Source: JAPLGZ01 sp038318235
GTDB taxonomy: Bacteria > Chloroflexota > Anaerolineae > Caldilineales > Caldilineaceae
NCBI GenBank assembly: GCA_038318235.1
Contig: JBBQBY010000350.1
Coordinates: forward strand, 1-7,395
Direction of reading: 5' to 3'
DNA length: 7,395 nucleotides
This document shows positions 1 to 5,982 of this stretch, one piece after another. Under the pieces are notes generated by a model. The model did not search any database. It had not been told where the DNA came from and saw nothing but the letters and a program-made list of their open reading frames with translations. The position numbers and the translations under genes are program-made. The stretch's first letter is position 1, and each line of letters opens with the position of its first letter.

Positions 1-56
1 TAGTAGCGACGCCACTTTAATCCTTACAGCTATTCAGATAAGAAAGAATCGTTGCA

Positions 57-124
57 TGTAGGTGCGGTTTATAACCGCACGATCTTGGTTATACCACCAA
101 CGTGCGGTTTGTATCGCACCTACA
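57..124. repeat. Nested palindromic intergenic repeat upstream of korB
   Basis: Two arms, 57-80 and 102-124, are inverted copies of each other. They share TGTAGGTGCG at the outer end and AACCGCAC at the inner end and differ only in the middle 5-6 bases. The left arm is itself a perfect palindrome, GTGCGGTT (62-69), TAT, AACCGCAC (73-80). The right arm has a shorter one, GTGCG/CGCAC (102-106 and 115-119). The 21-nt centre also has short complementary ends (TTGGT/ACCAA, 85-89 and 96-100). The DNA or RNA could therefore form one long imperfect hairpin or two adjacent small ones. It has no T-tract, so it is unlikely to be a simple terminator. The style matches dispersed REP-like repeats that I recall from Chloroflexota and cyanobacterial genomes; that family link is inference. 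Bases 1-56 before it hold nothing I can assign. Confidence 0.8.
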
Positions 125-152
125 ATTTTAGAGAGAATTAAAGGAACTAAAC

Positions 153-1205
153 ATGACGACCGCACAACCAAGACCAATGCCAGCGCCCAGAGTCGCCAAG
201 ACCAATGCGCTCGGTTTAGATAAAAATGAATACAAAGGCCGCGACTCAACGCTTTGCAAAGGCTGTGGTCACGACAGCATCAGCGCGCGCATTATTAACG
301 CGGCTTGGGAATTAGGCTTGGACCAACAGCAGATCATCAAATTGAGCGGCATCGGGTGCAGCAGCAAGACCCCCGCTTATTTCCTCGGCTCCAGCCACGG
401 CTTTAACTCGGTGCATGGCCGTATGCCCTCGGTGGCAACCGGCGCTATGTTGGCCAATCGCACGCTGATCGCCGTGGGCGTCAGTGGCGACGGTGACACC
501 GCCTCGATCGGGATTGGTCAATTTAAGCACGCTGTACGCCGCAATTTGCCGCTGGTCTATATTGTGGAAAACAATGGCGTCTATGGCTTGACCAAGGGCC
601 AATTCAGCGCGACGTCGGACAAGGGGCAGAAGCTCAAATATGCCGGTGTTAATCAACTGCCTTCACTCGATGTTTGTCTCGAAGCTTTGGCCGCCAATGC
701 TACCTTTGTCGCCCGCAGTTTTGCCGGTGATGCCAAACAGGTGGAAACTTTATTGAAAGCCGCCTTGAGCCATAATGGCATGGCGGTGCTCGACATTATC
801 AGCCCGTGCGTGACCTTTAACAACGCCGAAGACTCCAACAAGAGCTATCCTTGGGGTAAGGAGCACGAGATTCCGCTCCAAGAGTTGAACTTTGTGCCGC
901 GCATGGAAGAGATCACGGTTGATGACTATGATGATGAGCAAGAAGTTCAACTGCATGATGGCTCCTGGCTCAAGCTCAAGAAACTCGACACCGATTACGA
1001 CCCGACCGACAAAATGGCGGCCTATCGCATCTTGGAAGAGTCACGCCGCGACAATAAGATGTTGACCGGTCTTTTTTACATCGATACCAAGCAACCGAGC
1101 ATGCTCGATCTGCTGAATCTGATCGACACCCCGCTGGCCCATACCACCGAAGCAGAAACGCGCCCCAGCCGCGAAGCCTTACAAAAGGTGATGGCTGAAC
1201 TGTAA
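153..1205 (+). CDS. korB: 2-oxoacid:ferredoxin oxidoreductase, beta subunit (KorB type)
   Basis: Encodes the thiamine-diphosphate/Fe-S subunit of a 2-oxoglutarate- or 2-oxoacid:ferredoxin oxidoreductase. This cytoplasmic enzyme decarboxylates a 2-oxoacid, forms the acyl-CoA and reduces ferredoxin. The 350 residues contain CKGCGH (C35, C38), GIGCSSK (C69) and SPCVTF (C219), the four cysteines expected to bind the [4Fe-4S] cluster. The TPP-binding motif runs from GDGD (112-115) to NN (140-141). The sequence HGRMPSVATG (88-97) and the extended C-terminal part with YDPTDK resemble two-subunit KorAB enzymes of the actinobacterial type rather than the shorter archaeal PorB. AAAGGA at 140-145 lies 7 nt before the ATG and supports this start. 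The alpha subunit gene (korA) usually lies directly upstream and would be outside the window. I see no convincing promoter between the repeat and the gene, so read-through from upstream is likely. The physiological substrate cannot be proven from sequence. Confidence 0.95.
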   Translation: MTTAQPRPMPAPRVAKTNALGLDKNEYKGRDSTLCKGCGHDSISARIINAAWELGLDQQQIIKLSGIGCSSKTPAYFLGSSHGFNSVHGRMPSVATGAMLANRTLIAVGVSGDGDTASIGIGQFKHAVRRNLPLVYIVENNGVYGLTKGQFSATSDKGQKLKYAGVNQLPSLDVCLEALAANATFVARSFAGDAKQVETLLKAALSHNGMAVLDIISPCVTFNNAEDSNKSYPWGKEHEIPLQELNFVPRMEEITVDDYDDEQEVQLHDGSWLKLKKLDTDYDPTDKMAAYRILEESRRDNKMLTGLFYIDTKQPSMLDLLNLIDTPLAHTTEAETRPSREALQKVMAEL

Positions 1206-1215
1206 ACGCAAGCCC

Positions 1216-1249
1216 CCAGTGGCAAGCCGTTCGTACGTTTTGCCACTGG
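1216..1249 (+). other. Hairpin just after korB
   Basis: A perfect 10-bp inverted repeat, CCAGTGGCAA (1216-1225) and TTGCCACTGG (1240-1249), encloses a 14-nt loop containing the palindrome CGTACG. It starts 11 nt after the korB stop codon. No T-tract follows, so it is more likely an mRNA 3'-end stabilising or pausing hairpin than a stand-alone intrinsic terminator. A better terminator lies about 40 nt further on. Confidence 0.6.
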
Positions 1250-1287
1250 CTGGTTGATTAGTTGTACATAACTTGTCGTGAATGGAT

Positions 1288-1322
1288 AGAGGGCGGATCA
1301 TAGCATCCGCCCTCTTCTTATT
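1288..1322 (+). terminator. Rho-independent terminator of korB
   Basis: A perfect 11-bp stem, AGAGGGCGGAT (1288-1298) with its complement at 1305-1315, closes a 6-nt loop and is followed by the T-rich tail TTCTTATT. The stem is GC-rich. This is a good intrinsic terminator for korB. It ends immediately before the ribosome binding site of the next gene (GGAG, 1323-1326), so any transcript of that gene starting upstream must read through or begin within this structure. Confidence 0.8.
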
Positions 1323-1334
1323 GGAGCTTCGTCG

Positions 1335-1733
1335 ATGCCAACGATTACGCTTGACCATTGTGTGATTCATGTTTCGGATTGGGCGCGTTCTAATCCATTT
1401 TATCAAAAGGTGATGGGCGCCGAAGTGTTGCCGGTGGGGCAAGGCTGGATCTACCGGTTTGGCTCGCAACAACTCAACGTCCACGGGCCAGGCGTTCAGG
1501 CGATGCCCGTCGCGCGGATTCCCGTGCCACCGGGCGGCAGCGATTTGTGTTTTGTCTGGCCTGGCCCGATTGAGACAGCGCAGGCCCATCTGGCCGAGCA
1601 GGGGGTGGCGATTGAACTTGGCCCAGTGACACGCTTCGCCGCTCAGGGCAAAGGTGTGAGCGGCTATTTTCGCGATCCGGACGGTTCGCTGTTAGAGTTT
1701 ATTTCGTATTATGCGGCTGAACAGGCTGACTAA
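1335..1733 (+). CDS. VOC-superfamily (glyoxalase/dioxygenase-fold) protein
   Basis: A 132-residue single-module vicinal-oxygen-chelate protein, cytoplasmic and without a signal peptide. It opens with LDHCVIHVSD (6-15), as the first beta strand of VOC proteins does, and carries SNPFYQKVMG, LNVHGPG (H50) and the C-terminal FRDPDGSLLEF (112-122). H8, H50 and E121 are the likely metal ligands, the usual H/H/E set; H12 is an alternative for the first. The length is normal for the family. GGAG (1323-1326) lies 8 nt before the ATG. The segment VPPGGSDLCFVWPGP resembles a subgroup commonly annotated as 'VOC family' or 'virulence' protein, whose substrate is not known to me. It could be a glyoxalase-like lyase, dioxygenase or thiol-transferase-like enzyme; the sequence does not decide. 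It has a terminator on each side and looks monocistronic, although I found no clear promoter of its own in the short gap after korB. Confidence 0.9.
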   Translation: MPTITLDHCVIHVSDWARSNPFYQKVMGAEVLPVGQGWIYRFGSQQLNVHGPGVQAMPVARIPVPPGGSDLCFVWPGPIETAQAHLAEQGVAIELGPVTRFAAQGKGVSGYFRDPDGSLLEFISYYAAEQAD

Positions 1734-1759
1734 GTGATAGTTCAAGGGTGCTGTGCAGA

Positions 1760-1789
1760 AAAGCCCGCCGATACCGGCGGGCTTTCTTT
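1760..1789. terminator. Bidirectional terminator between convergent genes
   Basis: A perfect 11-bp GC-rich stem, AAAGCCCGCCG (1760-1770) and CGGCGGGCTTT (1775-1785), has a 4-nt loop. On the + strand it is followed by TTTCTTTG. On the minus strand the stem ends in a run of T (complement of the A-run at 1759-1762). It lies between the VOC gene (+) stop at 1733 and the minus-strand small gene stop at 1825, so it probably terminates both. Confidence 0.9.
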
Positions 1790-1824
1790 GTCTATTCGGT
1801 TGTAGATAGCCAGGGTTTATCGCC

Positions 1825-2043
1825 TCAAAGGGCGCTTTCCAGCAGTGGGAGTAGACGTTTGGCGAGTTTGGTGTTTTCGTGGCGCCGGTAGAGGGCAACG
1901 ACGGTGCGGGCGTCGATCAGGTCAGAAAGATTGCCAGCCACGTCGTCGATTTTGTCACTGACTTCGCTGAGCAAGATTCTGGCGGATTGTTCGTGGCAAC
2001 GCAAGGCTTGGGCAATTTGTCCAACGGTGAACTTCTTGGTCAT
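1825..2043 (-). CDS. Small putative helix-turn-helix protein, function unknown
   Basis: Encodes 72 residues starting MTKKFTVGQIAQAL. I do not recognise a named family. The N-terminal third (FTVGQIAQALRCHEQSARILL, 5-25) has the look of a helix-turn-helix: helix VGQIAQAL, turn RCH, then helix EQSARILLSEV. The DARTVVALYRRHE segment that follows recalls the later part of MerR/excisionase-like or winged-helix DNA-binding domains. The C-terminus is basic and leucine-rich (TKLAKRLLPLLES). There is no signal peptide or membrane segment. The start at 2043 is chosen over a longer frame opening at 2064 because AGGAGG (2053-2058) sits exactly 9 nt before this ATG and would otherwise be inside the coding region. 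It has its own near-consensus promoter at 2238-2266 and a shared terminator at 1760-1785, so it is a stand-alone gene. DNA binding is inference from the helix pattern only. Confidence 0.75.
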   Translation of the reverse strand: MTKKFTVGQIAQALRCHEQSARILLSEVSDKIDDVAGNLSDLIDARTVVALYRRHENTKLAKRLLPLLESAL

Positions 2044-2231
2044 GGTAGGTAGCCTCCTGAGCAAAAGACGTGGAAGAAAAATGTCAGAAAGGTCAAAGTG
2101 ACCGGAGAATTATTTATTTAAGGGTAGTCAGTAAATCCATGCGCTCTATCAAGTTTATGGTTTGCTGGATCGCCAATTATTGGAGAAAAACTGAAAGTTT
2201 GCGGCGTTGTGTGGCCAACGAAATTTAACTA
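2044..2231 (-). other. Long 5' leader of the small HTH-like gene
   Basis: If transcription starts near 2231 from the promoter described here, the mRNA carries about 190 untranslated nt. The Shine-Dalgarno AGGAGG is at 2053-2058. Within it is a short palindrome, GGTCA-N3-TGACC (2091-2103), which could be an operator or small hairpin. I see no protein-like reading frame, tRNA, or riboswitch class that I recognise. The remaining stretch from 2267 to the plsC stop at 2357 holds no gene either; it is AT-rich, with only the short inverted repeat at 2265-2284. Confidence 0.4.
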
Positions 2232-2237
2232 GTTGTG

Positions 2238-2266
2238 ATCATAGGCCAGTAATTGGTGGTTGTCAA
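2238..2266 (-). promoter_or_regulatory. Near-perfect sigma-70 promoter of the small HTH-like gene
   Basis: Reading the minus strand, TTGACA (2266-2261) is followed by a 17-nt spacer and TATGAT (2243-2238). The -35 box is a perfect consensus, the spacing is optimal and the -10 differs by one base. It points at the small gene at 2043-1825, with a predicted start near 2231. It is the best promoter match I find in the window. Confidence 0.75.
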
Positions 2267-2284
2267 TAGGCTAAAAGACCTATT
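2265..2284. promoter_or_regulatory. Inverted repeat overlapping the -35 box
   Basis: AATAGG (2265-2270) and CCTATT (2279-2284) form a perfect 6-bp inverted repeat with an 8-nt gap. The left arm overlaps the first two bases of the minus-strand -35 TTGACA, a position suited to a repressor or activator. On the + strand it is followed by TTT, so it could be a weak terminator in that direction. The short arms make either reading uncertain. Confidence 0.35.
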
Positions 2285-2356
2285 TTTCGGCTATATCGCT
2301 TTAGATAATTGAAAATATTCATTGATGTAGCATCTGTGATCGATTTTCGCGAAGAC

Positions 2357-3037
2357 TTAAGCAATATTTGATTCAGATGTATGTTGATCGTCGCTATATT
2401 CGCCACGCAATTCAACAGGGAGCAAAGCGGCCATGGCGCGCATGATTTTGTCGGTGTTTTCCCGCACGGCAAAGGCATCGTTGGTGTCACCAGCCACAGT
2501 AAGCGGCGGGCCAAACCGCACAATGACTGCTGGCCGGTGTAAGCGGCGTCCGAAACCGCGCAAGATTTTGTCCGAATTGATCACGACCATCGGTACGACA
2601 GACGTCTCTGCCTGCATGGCAATACGTGCGGCGCCTGTTTTTCCCCGCTGCAATCCGCCCGTACGGCTGCGCGTTCCCTCGGGAAACATGGCAACAACCC
2701 GCCCCTCGCGCACCCGATCAACCGCGGCATCAATCGCACCCGTATCACTTTGCCCACGGCGCACTGGAAAGACCCCTGCTGCATTAAATAATTTGGTCAA
2801 CAGCGGATTCCAGCCAAAGATCTCCATCTTGGCCATAAAATAGACCTGGCGCGGGGCGACGAGACCGAGCACGATGAAGTCTGGGCCTGGGTTATGGTTA
2901 CAGACAAGCAGACAGCCACCTTGGGTTGGTAAATGGTGACTACCCTCAACGCTCAATTTGCAGAACAGGGGCCTGATCAGCCGCGCCAGTGCCACCAAAA
3001 ATTTCCAGACCCATGAAGCATCGCTTGGCAAAGTCAC
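2357..3037 (-). CDS. plsC: 1-acyl-sn-glycerol-3-phosphate acyltransferase (PlsC type)
   Basis: A 226-residue member of the PlsC/AGPAT acyltransferase family. These enzymes transfer an acyl chain to lysophosphatidic acid to make phosphatidic acid at the inner face of the membrane. The catalytic HX4D motif is NHNPGPD (H48, D53). Motif II is VRRG (92-95), motif III is FPEGTR (118-123), and the VVPM segment (147-150) is motif IV. The N-terminal segment WVWKFLVALARLIRPLF (9-25) is a plausible membrane-associating helix. Length is normal for short bacterial PlsC proteins. The start is a GTG at 3037: AGGAAGG (complement of 3047-3053) lies 9 nt before it and no better ATG is available. It follows the SirB1-type gene by 74 nt in the same direction and may share its transcript. 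The NHNPGPD form, with Gly in place of the usual Ser of NHxS, is somewhat unusual. The acceptor lipid could differ from lysophosphatidate. Confidence 0.9.
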   Translation of the reverse strand: MTLPSDASWVWKFLVALARLIRPLFCKLSVEGSHHLPTQGGCLLVCNHNPGPDFIVLGLVAPRQVYFMAKMEIFGWNPLLTKLFNAAGVFPVRRGQSDTGAIDAAVDRVREGRVVAMFPEGTRSRTGGLQRGKTGAARIAMQAETSVVPMVVINSDKILRGFGRRLHRPAVIVRFGPPLTVAGDTNDAFAVRENTDKIMRAMAALLPVELRGEYSDDQHTSESNIA

Positions 3038-3111
3038 AATGTTGACCCTTCCTGAATGATGGCAGATTTGCCGGATGATCGATGGCTAGCACTTATATGA
3101 AAGTCCGCCAA

Positions 3112-3981
3112 CTAATTGATCTGGCGACGGGTTTCTTCAATGCGCCGAAAGATGTCGATCACCTGACGATCTTGCGGATTAGGCTTAGCGGCGGTATCCT
3201 CGGGTTTTCCTTGCTCAAATGCCACCATAAGTTGGCCCGTCAAGAAGAAATAGTGGCGCAGATCGCGCGCTGCCGCCTCCCAATCTGCGTTGGATTGATG
3301 GAGGATGCCGCGGTCGCGCCACAAGAGCGCGTTGGTTGGCTCAAGCACCAACAGATAATCCATCACACGGGCGGCCATCACAAAGTCGCGCTTATTTAAA
3401 TAGATACCGCGTAAATTGTTCAAGATCCGTTGGGCGACCACCGGGATCGACACCGCTTCGTACGCATCGGGGGCTAGCTTGATCGGCTGCGAAAATATGC
3501 GCGAAAGATAGTCGGCGGCCTCTTCGTGATCCAAGACCGCACCGTTGAATGGATCAAGGATCCAGATTCCTGCTTCATCCTGGTAACGCGCCATAAAGTG
3601 GCCGGGGAAGCCAATGCCCGCAATATCTATGTTGATGCGCCGCCCGATCACCATACAGACCAAACTCAGCATAATCGGCAAGCCCTGGCGACGCTCCAAG
3701 ACGATATTCAAAAAGCTGTTCTCGGGCTCGTAATAGTTGTCCCGGTTGCCGGTAAAGCCAAGTTGCTCGTTGATCATATGCAGAAAATGAATGGCGCGTT
3801 CTTTGCCCAGTGGTACGCTGTCTAAGCTGCGTTGCACAATTTGGGCCATTTCATCCAACTGCATCAAATATTGCTCAATATCAAGACTCGGATAGGCCAA
3901 TCCCGCAATCGCCAGCGCTAATTGTTCCGGCACAGGGTTGCTGCGTTTTAGTTCTTGGGTAAATTGTTTGACAAAATCCAT
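3112..3981 (-). CDS. SirB1-family transglutaminase-like protein with TPR-like C-terminus
   Basis: Encodes 289 residues from the ATG at 3981, or 293 from an in-frame TTG at 3993. Neither start has a convincing Shine-Dalgarno, and ATG is preferred. The central part matches the SirB1/Transglut_core2 family: YYEPENSFLNIVLERRQGLPIMLS, then IGFPGHFMARY, then WILDPFNGAVL (about 83-150 in ATG numbering). The PGHF histidine and DPF aspartate correspond to two members of a transglutaminase triad. The position where a catalytic Cys would be expected reads GLPIMLS, as in other SirB1-like proteins, so peptidase or transglutaminase activity is doubtful. The C-terminal third (NLRGIYLNKRDFVMAARVMDYLLVLEPTNALLWRDRG...) is helical and reads as about two tetratricopeptide-like repeats, suggesting protein binding. 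It is soluble, with no signal peptide. It follows the 577-residue protein gene and precedes plsC, both in the same direction. The family role is unknown to me beyond its wide conservation. Confidence 0.88.
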   Translation of the reverse strand: MDFVKQFTQELKRSNPVPEQLALAIAGLAYPSLDIEQYLMQLDEMAQIVQRSLDSVPLGKERAIHFLHMINEQLGFTGNRDNYYEPENSFLNIVLERRQGLPIMLSLVCMVIGRRINIDIAGIGFPGHFMARYQDEAGIWILDPFNGAVLDHEEAADYLSRIFSQPIKLAPDAYEAVSIPVVAQRILNNLRGIYLNKRDFVMAARVMDYLLVLEPTNALLWRDRGILHQSNADWEAAARDLRHYFFLTGQLMVAFEQGKPEDTAAKPNPQDRQVIDIFRRIEETRRQIN

Positions 3982-4012
3982 AGGATTGAACAATGACTAG
4001 TTTGCGGTTATC

Positions 4013-4025
4013 GTTGATTATCAAC
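4013..4025. promoter_or_regulatory. Small palindrome before the SirB1-type gene
   Basis: GTTGA (4013-4017), TTA, TCAAC (4021-4025) is a perfect inverted repeat in the 97-nt gap between the 577-residue protein gene and the SirB1-type gene, about 32 nt before the preferred ATG. It could be an operator. No clear -35/-10 pair accompanies it, so this is a weak call. Confidence 0.25.
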
Positions 4026-4078
4026 TACTTTGGGTCAATTTTTTGATGGCTATGCCAGTCGCGGTCGACCAATCCCCA

Positions 4079-5812
4079 TTACGCCTTTTGCCGCTGACGT
4101 TCGATCTCTTGTTGCAAAATGCGGCGCAGAACGGCAATCGTTGTGGCATAAGTGGCATCGACCCCGTAATAGCTCAGACTTTTGCTGAGCAACGTTTGGC
4201 GACGACTGATCGGGGTATCACTGGCATAGTGGATCAAGCCGATGTCGTAGGGCGCGTTGATAAATAAATTGACAATTTCATTGAGTGGATAGCGGCGTGG
4301 ATAGACATCTTCATAGATCGCGCTCAGATAAGGGCCTGCTTCCATCTCAATATCGGTATAACCTTCCTCGTAAAAGATGTGCATGAAGTCGCGGTTTTGC
4401 AAAATTGTGCCCCGAACCGTTACCGACTTCTGATTATCAAAGACTGTGCCAAAATTAAGAAACCGCGCAACGTCCTGCGCCGAGAAGCAATTGCGGAAAA
4501 GGTAGGAGTTGCGCGAATGTTCGTCATAGACCACGTTCGGAATCATGACATCGCCGACTCGACCGTTGAGGGTCGCCGCTTTGCCGAGTAGATAGACGCC
4601 CAGAATGCGACCAACGGCCGTGCTCATCTGGCTGAAAATATGATAGGCCGCCATGCCTAACGGGTAATCGATATTGAAGATCAGCGCGTCACTTTGGCGC
4701 AACAAAGCCCAGTCCTCCTGGCTACAAAAGCGCAACCGAGGATCCACGCGATCCCATTCCAGCCGGCGGATATCGATGATCTGGGCCTCTACGTCCAGGC
4801 AGTGTGGATCGCTCACACGCGTTACGCCGGCTTCCATTTCAAATTGCGCCAACCGAGCATGTAAGTGTTTATGATTAATGTAGGGCCGCAATAAGTAGTA
4901 GAGGAAGTTGGGCACATGGCCGTTTTCAGCTTTGGGCAAGCGTTGATATTCGGCCAACAGCTCTTCGGGGTTTTCTTGTTGGACAAAATCAATTAACTCA
5001 TCCTGTACTTCCTGCGCAAAGCCGCTGATTAGGTTGACCGTACTATGGATATTGCTGCTGACAAAATAGACTGGTCGCTCGGACAGATCGTGTGGGCTGG
5101 CCTCGGCCACCGTGCTCCACCAGTATTGCACACTGCGCCGGTAATCGCTCAAACCGCTACCTAAGACTGTCACCCGCATATCCATCCGTTCAACGGCAGC
5201 CTTTTGTAAATGGGTGATCAATTGTTGGCTGGGCCAGACTTGGCGCAATTTACCCAGATCGGCTTCGCTCAGATTGAGGGTGGCGCTGATTTCTTGCACC
5301 AGATCGGCGGGCGGTGCGCCACTGTTCGCTTTGTACTCTAGCAAGCGGGCGCGCAGCGAACCATTGTTGAGCCGGTAATGTAATTTGTTCCACTCGATTT
5401 GCAGGGTGGTCAGACAGGGAATTAGATCGTCAATATCGCTGACGCTCGCGACAAAGGCGGCCAGCGTGCCAGTTTTCGGCTCGAAATAGAGTTTGCGGCG
5501 GCGGGCGCGCGCTTTGACGGCCTGCCAGCTTGTCACTGGATAGCCACTGCGGACGAAAACATCTTCCATCTGGCCCATGACCATCAATTTGGTTTCCAAA
5601 ATGCAGTCGGGCAGACGCAAGGCAGAGTAAACTAGCGCGGAAACATCGATATCAGGACTGGCCGCTTGTTGATGCAAGCTGGAATTCATCGCGGCGTGGG
5701 TCTCTTCCAGGCTCCGAATGCGCACCGGCGCGCTGCTGCGCAAAAGCGAATAATAGGTGCGGATATAAAGCTCGATCTCCTCGTTGTGGACAACCGGCAT
5801 GGTGCGGACCAT
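4079..5812 (-). CDS. Conserved protein with nucleoside-phosphorylase-like C-terminal half; function unknown
   Basis: Encodes 577 residues from the ATG at 5812. GAGGTGA (complement of 5818-5824) sits 5 nt before it, which favours it over a GTG three codons upstream. The N-terminal half is alpha-helical with no motif I can name. I associate the protein with a domain-of-unknown-function family seen in Chloroflexota (possibly DUF6909), from memory. The C-terminal half shows, in order, what nucleoside phosphorylases/MTA nucleosidases show: a strand plus helix with glycine (IFNIDYPLGMAAYHIF, about 388-403), a glycine-rich strand then GDVMIPN (about 415-436), RGTILQN (487-493), DIEMEAGPYLSAIYE (about 497-511) like the MTAN EMEAAA motif, and HYASDTP (538-544) like the catalytic SD segment. 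There is also a GSGLSDY (218-224). No signal peptide is seen. A purine/nucleotide-related enzyme is inference; the true activity is unknown. It probably has its own promoter just upstream. Confidence 0.85.
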   Translation of the reverse strand: MVRTMPVVHNEEIELYIRTYYSLLRSSAPVRIRSLEETHAAMNSSLHQQAASPDIDVSALVYSALRLPDCILETKLMVMGQMEDVFVRSGYPVTSWQAVKARARRRKLYFEPKTGTLAAFVASVSDIDDLIPCLTTLQIEWNKLHYRLNNGSLRARLLEYKANSGAPPADLVQEISATLNLSEADLGKLRQVWPSQQLITHLQKAAVERMDMRVTVLGSGLSDYRRSVQYWWSTVAEASPHDLSERPVYFVSSNIHSTVNLISGFAQEVQDELIDFVQQENPEELLAEYQRLPKAENGHVPNFLYYLLRPYINHKHLHARLAQFEMEAGVTRVSDPHCLDVEAQIIDIRRLEWDRVDPRLRFCSQEDWALLRQSDALIFNIDYPLGMAAYHIFSQMSTAVGRILGVYLLGKAATLNGRVGDVMIPNVVYDEHSRNSYLFRNCFSAQDVARFLNFGTVFDNQKSVTVRGTILQNRDFMHIFYEEGYTDIEMEAGPYLSAIYEDVYPRRYPLNEIVNLFINAPYDIGLIHYASDTPISRRQTLLSKSLSYYGVDATYATTIAVLRRILQQEIERQRQKA

Positions 5813-5817
5813 TAAAT

Positions 5818-5824
5818 TCACCTC
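5818..5824 (-). promoter_or_regulatory. Shine-Dalgarno deciding the start at 5812
   Basis: On the minus strand GAGGTGA is followed by 5 nt and ATG at 5812. The alternative GTG start at 5821 would lie inside this ribosome binding site, so the ATG is the likelier start. Confidence 0.75.
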
Positions 5825-5877
5825 AAATAATCAAGCAGGCTGGATTTACGCTTTTGATTTTATCCCGTGAGGCCGTT

Positions 5878-5907
5878 AGTATAAATGCCTCGTCAAACTA
5901 TCCGCAA
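5878..5907 (-). promoter_or_regulatory. Candidate promoter of the 577-residue protein gene
   Basis: On the minus strand TTGCGG (5907-5902), an 18-nt spacer and TATACT (5883-5878) form a moderate sigma-70 match about 65 nt before the ATG at 5812. A second identical TATACT lies at 5938-5933, preceded by TGG as in an extended -10 element. Either or both could be used. Confidence 0.4.
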
Positions 5908-5982
5908 AATCGTAATTTACTCTTATGGTCAAAGTATACCACGACTCGCTTTTCTCGTGCATGTGCTGCCAGTGACTGAAGA

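Noticed and set aside
57..124. CRISPR repeat or intrinsic terminator
   Set aside because: There are only two inverted arms with no regularly spaced direct repeats, and no T-tract after the hairpin.
1179..1589. 136-codon minus-strand frame across the korB/VOC gap
   Set aside because: It spans two hairpins and lies antisense to the recognisable VOC protein.
1904..2101. 65-codon + strand frame over the small HTH-like gene
   Set aside because: It has no ribosome binding site. The opposite strand has a strong promoter, AGGAGG and a better protein.
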